64,000 nucleotides of DNA, taken from an uncultured Prevotella sp. (GTDB lineage Bacteria; Bacteroidota; Bacteroidia; Bacteroidales; Bacteroidaceae). Positions 58,694 through 64,000 of this stretch are shown here, one piece after another. The stretch is taken from positions 62,001 through 126,000 of the forward strand of contig CALUEY010000031.1 of assembly GCA_944319915.1 (NCBI GenBank), given 5' to 3'. Under the pieces are notes generated by a model. It searched no databases and was not told where the DNA came from. It saw only the letters and a list, made by a program, of their open reading frames with translations. Within the stretch, counting starts at the first letter, position 1; every line of letters begins with the position of its first letter. A program made the position numbers and the translations under genes.

Positions 58694-58720
58694 CCATCAT
58701 TCAATCATCATCTATGCATC

Positions 58721-59254
58721 ATGAAGATATGCGTTTTCTGCTCGGCCAACGCCGGGCTTGACCCCGACTTCTACACCATTGCCCGCGAGCTGGGCCGCAG
58801 GATAGGCTCCGGCGGCCACGCGCTCGTGTTCGGCGGCACCGACATGGGGCTGATGCAGGCCGTGGCCGAGGCCACGCGCCAGGCCGGCGGGCGCGTAATA
58901 GGCGTGGTGCCGGAGCGCGTGGAGGAGCGCGGCCACGCCAGCCGGCTGATGGACGTACACATACCCTGCGCCGACCTCACCGACCGCAAGCAGCTGATGA
59001 TGGCCCAGGCCGACGCCTTCGTGGCCCTGCCCGGCGGCATTGGCACGCTCGACGAGGTGTTCACCGTGGCCGCCTCGGCCACCCTTGGCTACCACGCCAA
59101 GCCCCTGGCGCTGCTCAACGTGAAGGGCTACTGGGACGGCCTCATAGCCCTGCTCGACGGCCTGGAGGCCCGGGGCGCCGTGCGCGGCACGTGGCGGGGC
59201 GTGATAAAGGTGGCCGAGAGCCTCGACGAGCTTCAGGCCATGCTCTGGGCTTGA
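58721..59254 (+). CDS. LOG family / TIGR00730 Rossmann protein (nucleotide phosphoribohydrolase)
   Basis: 177 aa, single domain. It cleaves N-glycosidic bonds of nucleoside 5'-monophosphates (cytokinin-type LONELY GUY activity in some members). The motif ALPGGIGTLDEVFTV (PGGxGTxxE) holds the catalytic Arg/Glu partners, and LVFGGTDMGLMQAVAEA forms the nucleotide site; DRKQLMM precedes. The N-terminus MKICVFCSANAGLD is typical. It lies just after the toxin fragment and lacks its own clear -7 box. Confidence 0.93.
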   Translation: MKICVFCSANAGLDPDFYTIARELGRRIGSGGHALVFGGTDMGLMQAVAEATRQAGGRVIGVVPERVEERGHASRLMDVHIPCADLTDRKQLMMAQADAFVALPGGIGTLDEVFTVAASATLGYHAKPLALLNVKGYWDGLIALLDGLEARGAVRGTWRGVIKVAESLDELQAMLWA

Positions 59255-59326
59255 GCCTCGCCAAGGCACCCTCCGGGGCCACGGGCGGCACGCCATGGAA
59301 CCGCCGGCGGCAAAAGGCGGGATACG

Positions 59327-59360
59327 GAACAGGCCGTTTCGCAGCGCGAAACGGCCTATA
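59327..59360. repeat. 22-bp phased palindrome array G (two units)
   Basis: GGAACAGGCCGTTTCGC and GCGAAACGGCC, with GGCC centres at 59332 and 59353. It lies between the convergent LOG and fprA genes. The rest of 59255-59500 is non-coding, with an AT-rich run near 59470-59510. Confidence 0.72.
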
Positions 59361-59500
59361 TCGCCAACCATCTGGGAATCAATCGCTTGCACGCACTATC
59401 CCAAGCCGTGGCGAAGCGCGCCGCATCAAGCGGCAGCCGGGCGGCCCCGCCTCCCCCCACGGCATATTCTTTTAATTTTTACCTTTTAACCTTTAATTTT

Positions 59501-60694
59501 TCACTTTTGACTTCCCAGCAGCTTCGCGGCCATGGCGCGGCCCAGCTCCTCGCAGGCGGCGTGGGTCTCGGGGGTGAGGCTCTGGCGTATCTCCACGGGG
59601 CAGCCCACAGGCTCGAAGTGCAGGCGCGCCTCGTTCCACTCGCCTATCTTGGCCACGGCCTTGCCGGCCCAGGCATAACTGCCGAACCACCCTATGCAGT
59701 GGTTCTTTATGTCCTTGCCCGCCAGTTCGGAGAGCAGTACCTCCATCTCGTGGTAGAGGCCGGCGTTGTATGTCGGCGCGCCCACGATGAGGCCGCGGTA
59801 GCGGAACACGTCGCGTATGATGTAAGAGTGGTGGGTCTTCGACACGTTGTACATCACTATGTCCTTAAGCCCGGCGCGGCTGGCGGCTGCGGCCACCACC
59901 TCGGCCGCGCGCTCGGTGTTGCCGTACATGGTGCCGTAGCAGATGACGAGGCCGGGCGAGGTTTCGTAGCGGCTCATGCGGTCGTAGAGGCCCATGACGC
60001 GGTCGATGTGCTCGTGCCACACGGGCCCGTGGGTGGAGCAGATGTAGTCCACCGGCACGCCGGCGAGCTTCTTGAGCGCGTTCTGCACGGGCGTGCCGTA
60101 CTTGCCCACGATGTTGGAGTAGTAGCGCACCATCTCGAGCCAGAACGAGTCGCAGTTGATCTGCGAGTCGACCAGGCCGCCGTTGAGCGCGCCGAAGCAG
60201 CCGAAGGCGTCGCCCGAGAAGAGCGTGCGGCTGGCGGCGTCGATGGTGACCATGGTCTCGGGCCAGTGCACCATCGGCACCATGACGAACTTAAGCTCTC
60301 GGGAGCCGAGGCTGAGCGTGTCGCCCTCCTTCACCTGCAGCGTGCCGTCGGCGATACCGTAGAAGCCCTGCATCATGCCGAAGGTCTTGCAGTTGCCCAC
60401 TATCTTCATGCCGGGGTAGTACTTCCTCATGAGCGCTATGGAGCCGCTGTGGTCGGGCTCCATGTGGTTTATCACGAGGTAGTCTATCGGGCGGTCGCCT
60501 ATCACCTCGCGTATGCGCTCGAGGAACGGCACGAAGAAGTCGGCCTCCACGGTGTCGATGAGGCACACCTTCTCGTCGACGATGAGGTAAGAGTTGTACG
60601 ACACACCGTCGGGCAGCGGCCAGAGGCCCTCGAACAGGGCCTTGTTGCGGTCGTTCACGCCCACGTAGTAGATTTTGTTGGTTATCTCCTGCAT
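59501..60694 (-). CDS. FprA-family A-type flavodiiron protein
   Basis: 397 aa. Metallo-beta-lactamase diiron domain (1-250) with LVINHMEPDHSGSIALMRKY (H-x-E-x-D-H) and CSTHGPVWHEHID, plus a C-terminal flavodoxin domain (about 255-397) with ICYGTMYGNTERAAEVVAAA and VGAPTYNAG. It reduces O2 and/or NO to protect anaerobic metabolism in the cytosol. All iron ligands appear intact. The start lies 2 nt past the stop of the PfkB kinase gene, so they form an operon. Confidence 0.95.
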   Translation of the reverse strand: MQEITNKIYYVGVNDRNKALFEGLWPLPDGVSYNSYLIVDEKVCLIDTVEADFFVPFLERIREVIGDRPIDYLVINHMEPDHSGSIALMRKYYPGMKIVGNCKTFGMMQGFYGIADGTLQVKEGDTLSLGSRELKFVMVPMVHWPETMVTIDAASRTLFSGDAFGCFGALNGGLVDSQINCDSFWLEMVRYYSNIVGKYGTPVQNALKKLAGVPVDYICSTHGPVWHEHIDRVMGLYDRMSRYETSPGLVICYGTMYGNTERAAEVVAAAASRAGLKDIVMYNVSKTHHSYIIRDVFRYRGLIVGAPTYNAGLYHEMEVLLSELAGKDIKNHCIGWFGSYAWAGKAVAKIGEWNEARLHFEPVGCPVEIRQSLTPETHAACEELGRAMAAKLLGSQK

Positions 60695-60695
60695 A

Positions 60696-61673
60696 TCATA
60701 ATGTTGTTTTGTCCGTAGTTGGTCCAGCCTGCCGCCGGCCCAGGACCTCCCTCATCTGCCTGGCGAAGCCGTCGTCGATGTAGTTGGCTATGGTGCGGCA
60801 GCAGTTGGCGGCGAAGAGCTGCGCCGAGCCCACCAGGGCGTCCCACTGCCCGGGGGCCAGTCCGGCGCGTATGCCGGCGCGGGTGATGCCCTGGCTCAGC
60901 AGGCCGTAGACGAAGCCCGCGTTGAAGTTGTCGCCGGCCCCGATGGTGCTCACGGTGTCGGTGGGCTGCACGGCGTAGTCCTTGGCGAAGCCTCCCTCGC
61001 CCCTCACGGCCACCGGCCCGCTGCCCTGGGTGCAGATGAAGTTGCGGCAGTAGAAGGCCACCTCGCTGCGGTAGACGGCGTCGGGGTCGGCCTTGCGGAA
61101 CATCACCTCGAAGTCCTCCGAGCTGCCCCTCACCACGTCGGCCAGCTCAAGGTTCTCCAGGATGTTGGGCGTGACGCGGATGAGGTCGGGCCTGTGGGAG
61201 GCGCGGAAGTTCACGTCGTAGTAGAGTATGGCGCCCCGGCTGCGTGCGTATTCGAGGAAGGCCACCACCTGCGGGCGTATGGCGGGGTTGACGGCGTAGA
61301 ACGAGCCGAACATCACCACGTCGCCCTCCTGCACGTCGGGGTAGGCAAAGTCGAGCTGGTCGTGCGGGTGGTCCTTGTAGAATATGTACTCGGCGTTGTT
61401 GCCCTCGTCGAGGAACGCCAGCGAGATGGGCGACTTGCTGTCGGGGTAGACGCTCACGTTGTCGGCGTTCACCCCGTTCTGCCTCAGGAAGCCCACTATC
61501 TTCCGGCCCACGCGGTCGTTGCCGGCCTCGCTGATGAACGTGGCGTCCACGCCGGCGCGGCCTAAGGATATGACCCCGTTGAACACCGACCCGCCCGGCA
61601 CGGCGCCTATGGGCTGGTCGCCCTTGAAGATGATGTCGAGCACCGTCTCGCCTATTCCTATTACCTTGCGCAT
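60696..61673 (-). CDS. PfkB-family carbohydrate kinase (fructokinase-like)
   Basis: 325 aa ribokinase fold. N-terminal GIGETVLDIIFKGD and PGGSVFNGVISLGRAGVDAT; the C-terminal ATP/catalytic signature is DTVSTIGAGDNFNAGFVYGL with the Asp base in GAGD. It is most likely a fructo- or deoxysugar kinase; the substrate is uncertain. The start at 61673 (MRKVIGIGET) is chosen over one at 61718 because the latter is poorly conserved and overlaps a GATATTTG box that is close to a -7 element. It is the first gene of the kinase-fprA pair. Confidence 0.9.
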   Translation of the reverse strand: MRKVIGIGETVLDIIFKGDQPIGAVPGGSVFNGVISLGRAGVDATFISEAGNDRVGRKIVGFLRQNGVNADNVSVYPDSKSPISLAFLDEGNNAEYIFYKDHPHDQLDFAYPDVQEGDVVMFGSFYAVNPAIRPQVVAFLEYARSRGAILYYDVNFRASHRPDLIRVTPNILENLELADVVRGSSEDFEVMFRKADPDAVYRSEVAFYCRNFICTQGSGPVAVRGEGGFAKDYAVQPTDTVSTIGAGDNFNAGFVYGLLSQGITRAGIRAGLAPGQWDALVGSAQLFAANCCRTIANYIDDGFARQMREVLGRRQAGPTTDKTTL

Positions 61674-61796
61674 TGCTTGATTATTTTCCAGCTTGCAAAT
61701 ATCATCATTTTTTGCCAAACGGCAAACACGCCGGGGGGCATTTTCACAAAAGTTAATTTTTAATGGGGCGGGAGGGCATAACCATCCTTTAGCTTT

Positions 61797-61841
61797 TGCC
61801 TTTTAATTTATTTCGCTATTTAATTTATTTCGCTATCTTTG
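61797..61841 (+). promoter_or_regulatory. Promoter of the M16 peptidase gene with duplicated AT-rich segment
   Basis: TTTAATTTATTTCGCTA occurs twice in tandem, ending in the -7 box TATCTTTG (61834-61841). The gene starts 9 nt later, so the mRNA would be nearly leaderless. Confidence 0.72.
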
Positions 61842-61850
61842 CCCCCTGTT

Positions 61851-63086
61851 ATGGAATACACCACCTTTACGCTGCCCTCTGGGCTGCGCGTGATTCACCT
61901 GCCGTCGGCCTCGCCGGTGGTTTACTGCGGCTACGCCATCGATGCCGGCACGCGCGACGAGCTGCCCGGCCAGGAGGGCATGGCCCACTTCTGCGAGCAC
62001 ACCACCTTCAAGGGCACCGGGCGCCGCCGCGCCTGGCACATACTGAACTGCCTGGAGAGCGTGGGCGGCGACCTCAACGCCTTCACCACCAAGGAAGACA
62101 CCGTTTTCTACGCCGCCACGCTGCGCGACCACGCGGCCCGCGCCGTTGACCTGCTCACCGACATCGTGTTCCACAGCCGCTACCCGCAGCAGGAGCTCGA
62201 CAAGGAGAAGGAGGTGATATGCGACGAGATAGAGAGCTACAACGACTCGCCCGCGGAGCTTATCTACGACGAGTTCGAGGGGCTGCTCTTCGGCTCCCAC
62301 CCCCTGGGCCGCGCCATCCTGGGCCGCGCCGAGCGGCTGCGCGCCTTCAGCACGGCCGACGCCCTGGCCTTCGCCCGCAGCCACTACCGCCCCGAGCGGG
62401 CGGTGTTCTTCGCCTACGGCAACGTTAGCCCAGCGCGTCTGGAGCGCATGCTCGCCAAGGCCACGGCCGACCTGCCCGCCGCCGCCCCAGCGCCGGGCCG
62501 CAAGGGCAGCCCGCTGCCGCCCTACGCCCCGCGCGAGGTGCGCTCCGACCGCTCCACCCACCAGGCCCACGCCATGGCCGGGGCCCGCGCCTACGCCGCC
62601 TCCGACCCGCGCCGCCTGGCGCTCTACCTGCTCAACAACATCCTTGGCGGCCCGGGCATGAACGCCCGCCTCAACATAGCCCTGCGCGAGCGCAACGGCC
62701 TCGTTTACACTGTGGAAAGCTCCATGGCCTCATACAGCGACGCCGGCTCGTGGTGCGTGTACTTCGGCTGCGACCCCCACGACGTGGCCCGCTGCCGGCG
62801 CCTCGTGGCCCGCGAGCTTGACCGCGTGGTGCAGGCCCCGCTCACCGCCGCGCAGCTGGCCGCCGCCAAGAAGCAGATAAGGGGCCAGATAGCCGTGGCC
62901 TGCGACAGCCGCGAGAGCTTTGCCCTCGACTTTGGCAAGAGCTTCCTGCATTACGGCCACGAAAAGGACCCCGCCGAGCTGATGGCCCGCATCGACGCCA
63001 TCACCGCCGACGACCTGCTACAGGTGGCCCGCGAGACGTTCGCCCCCACCCGCCTCACCACGCTCACCTACTCCCCCGGGCGGTGA
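61851..63086 (+). CDS. M16 family zinc peptidase (processing-peptidase-like)
   Basis: 411 aa, one M16 half-pair length. Inverted zinc motif GMAHFCEHTTFKGTGRRRAW (HxxEH), with the third ligand Glu in the downstream helix region (DKEKEVICDEIESYNDSP). The second domain contains GGPGMNARLNIALRERNGLV (the conserved R-x-L-R/G-L-x-Y region). No signal peptide is visible, so it is probably cytosolic or exported by other means. The start at 61851 is used because the ATG at 61839 overlaps the -7 box. Confidence 0.92.
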   Translation: MEYTTFTLPSGLRVIHLPSASPVVYCGYAIDAGTRDELPGQEGMAHFCEHTTFKGTGRRRAWHILNCLESVGGDLNAFTTKEDTVFYAATLRDHAARAVDLLTDIVFHSRYPQQELDKEKEVICDEIESYNDSPAELIYDEFEGLLFGSHPLGRAILGRAERLRAFSTADALAFARSHYRPERAVFFAYGNVSPARLERMLAKATADLPAAAPAPGRKGSPLPPYAPREVRSDRSTHQAHAMAGARAYAASDPRRLALYLLNNILGGPGMNARLNIALRERNGLVYTVESSMASYSDAGSWCVYFGCDPHDVARCRRLVARELDRVVQAPLTAAQLAAAKKQIRGQIAVACDSRESFALDFGKSFLHYGHEKDPAELMARIDAITADDLLQVARETFAPTRLTTLTYSPGR

Positions 63087-63159
63087 GGGCCCGCACCTGC
63101 CCCTCCACCCAAGCCTCATCCATACTGCCCTTGCAACCCGCTGACAGCCAGCGGGTTTG

Positions 63160-63194
63160 CAAAACGGCCCGTTCCGCGCCCCGAAACGGCCGCC
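63160..63194. repeat. 22-bp phased palindrome array H (two units)
   Basis: CAAAACGGCCCGTTCCG and CCGAAACGGCCG, with GGCC centres at 63166 and 63188 (22 bp). GTTAATGATATTTAACCC lies at about 63300, like the end of element B. Confidence 0.75.
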
Positions 63195-63358
63195 ACCCCG
63201 CGCCCTATTCCTCACCCTCTTCCTCACCCTCGCTATCATACTCGTCCTCACCCGCCTGCACAGCCGCAAGGAAGCCCCGCGCAGCCGGGCAGCCGCGGCG
63301 TTAATGATATTTAACCCAACTCCTTGCCCGAGTGAACCATTTGTGCGCCCTGCGGCAG

Positions 63359-63366
63359 TATCTTTG
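63359..63366 (+). promoter_or_regulatory. Promoter -7 box TATCTTTG
   Basis: TATCTTTG, 91 nt before the ATG at 63457. TTTG at 63340-63343 is slightly too close to be a standard -33. Confidence 0.65.
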
Positions 63367-63456
63367 CAACCGTGGCAGGGGCCGGCGCCCGGGGCCGCCC
63401 CCTGCCACGGAGAGAGAGGAAACAGTAAGCATAACGCACCAAAACACATCACTACA

Positions 63457-63900
63457 ATGGAAAGAATAATCTACTGCCAAGCTCCGGCAAGCACGGAGAA
63501 AGACACACAACGCACCATGGAAGCACAACTGACGCAGCGGGCCCGCGCCCTGATAGCCGCCCACTTTACACAGCTGCTCGAAATCGACCCCGACGAGGGC
63601 GCAAGGTGGATGGGCCCGGTGACCGACCTCATGGAGGCGGCGCACACGGCCTACTGCGAGGCCGCATGCATCGACGACGTGGGCAACCCGCTGTCGTTCC
63701 GCGCGCTGGTGGCCATGGCCTGCCTCTGCCTGCACGTGAGGCCGCCGCGCAACCCGCGCAGCAGGGCCTGCAAGGCCGCCAGCCGCAAGGGGGTGAGGCG
63801 CGCCTCGCTGCTCAGCCGCTACCGCCTGCGCCTCAGGCTGGGCCTGCAGGCCAACCTGCTGGCGGGCATGGTGGCGCGCGGCAGGGGGGTGCACCATTAG
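63457..63900 (+). CDS. Unrecognised small basic protein
   Basis: 147 aa with no signal or membrane segment. The N-terminal half is acidic and helical (RARALIAAHFTQLLEIDPDE, GPVTDLMEAAHTAYCEAACI); the C-terminal half is strikingly basic (RPPRNPRSRACKAASRKGVR, LLSRYRLRLRLGLQANLLAG) and could bind nucleic acid. An alternative start MEAQL is at 63517. It has its own promoter and stands alone between two intergenic gaps. I do not recognise the family. Confidence 0.65.
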   Translation: MERIIYCQAPASTEKDTQRTMEAQLTQRARALIAAHFTQLLEIDPDEGARWMGPVTDLMEAAHTAYCEAACIDDVGNPLSFRALVAMACLCLHVRPPRNPRSRACKAASRKGVRRASLLSRYRLRLRLGLQANLLAGMVARGRGVHH

Positions 63901-63987
63901 GGGCCAAGGCGTATGCCAGCCGCCGCCACGTGGCATGGCGCAGCCCTCGCTTAATTCTTAATTCTTACATTCTTAATTCTCAAGACT

Positions 63988-64000
63988 ATGGACGAAATGC
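63988..64000 (+). CDS. Start of a gene cut by the window edge
   Basis: ATG GAC GAA ATG follows an AT-rich stretch (TTCTTAATTCTTACATTCTT). Only four codons are visible, so nothing can be said about the product. Confidence 0.3.

Overview
The window is one contiguous chromosomal stretch of a high-GC member of the Bacteroidales. Three things point there. Promoters carry the Bacteroidetes -7 box TAnnTTTG, often with TTTG about 19-20 bp upstream, and there are no Shine-Dalgarno sites. The family set is typical of the order: DUF2851, DUF4251, DUF4252, DUF4878, S46 peptidase, SecD-SecF fusion, SpmA/SpmB fusion, FprA, GH3-type ligase and MG2 proteins. Gene order such as dapB-lepB and kduI-kduD also fits. 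I cannot name genus or family. Isoleucine codon ATA and arginine codon AGG are common despite the high GC.

Layout. 1-2.7 kb (minus): dapB, signal peptidase lepB, and a second S26 protein without the catalytic Ser/Lys, cut by the window edge. 3-10 kb (plus): DUF2851, thioesterase, dprA, dus, NUDIX, GH127 arabinofuranosidase. 10-15 kb (minus): S46 dipeptidyl peptidase, flippase, SpmA/B fusion. 15.5-21 kb: two small lipoproteins, an AraC-type membrane regulator, an ECF sigma/anti-sigma-like/DUF4252 operon, tRNA-Arg(ACG), DUF4251. 21-29 kb: secDF, EEP phosphatase, rhomboid, HU, kduD, kduI. 29.6-36.7 kb (plus): topA, aroK, speA, argB and an unrecognised membrane protein. 37-39 kb: a decayed iron-uptake locus in which a TonB-receptor fragment is joined to a frameshifted PepSY gene. 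39-47.6 kb (plus): BlaI repressor, M56 BlaR1-like metalloprotease, lipoprotein, and two tandem outer-membrane barrels of identical length. 47.7-56 kb: GH3-family ligase, Ig-like lipoprotein, DUF3108, Nim-like flavoprotein, MG2 protein. 56-64 kb: DEAD-box helicase, a broken toxin-antitoxin pair, LOG-family hydrolase, FprA, PfkB kinase, M16 peptidase, an unrecognised small protein, and the first codons of another gene.

Most genes are core housekeeping or envelope functions. The unusual material is between and beside them. Eight intergenic arrays of GGCC-centred palindromes are phased at almost exactly 22 bp. Two sets of 9-bp tandem repeats, GGGT/ACCC hairpin clusters, a 24-bp tandem repeat and a 0.2-kb element with inverted ends fill other gaps. 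The best candidate for an undescribed protein system is the BlaI-M56-lipoprotein-twin-barrel locus. Its M56 protease and lipoprotein share a C-terminal module, and its twin barrels alternate perfectly identical and divergent DNA blocks, which looks like gene conversion of a regulated surface receptor.
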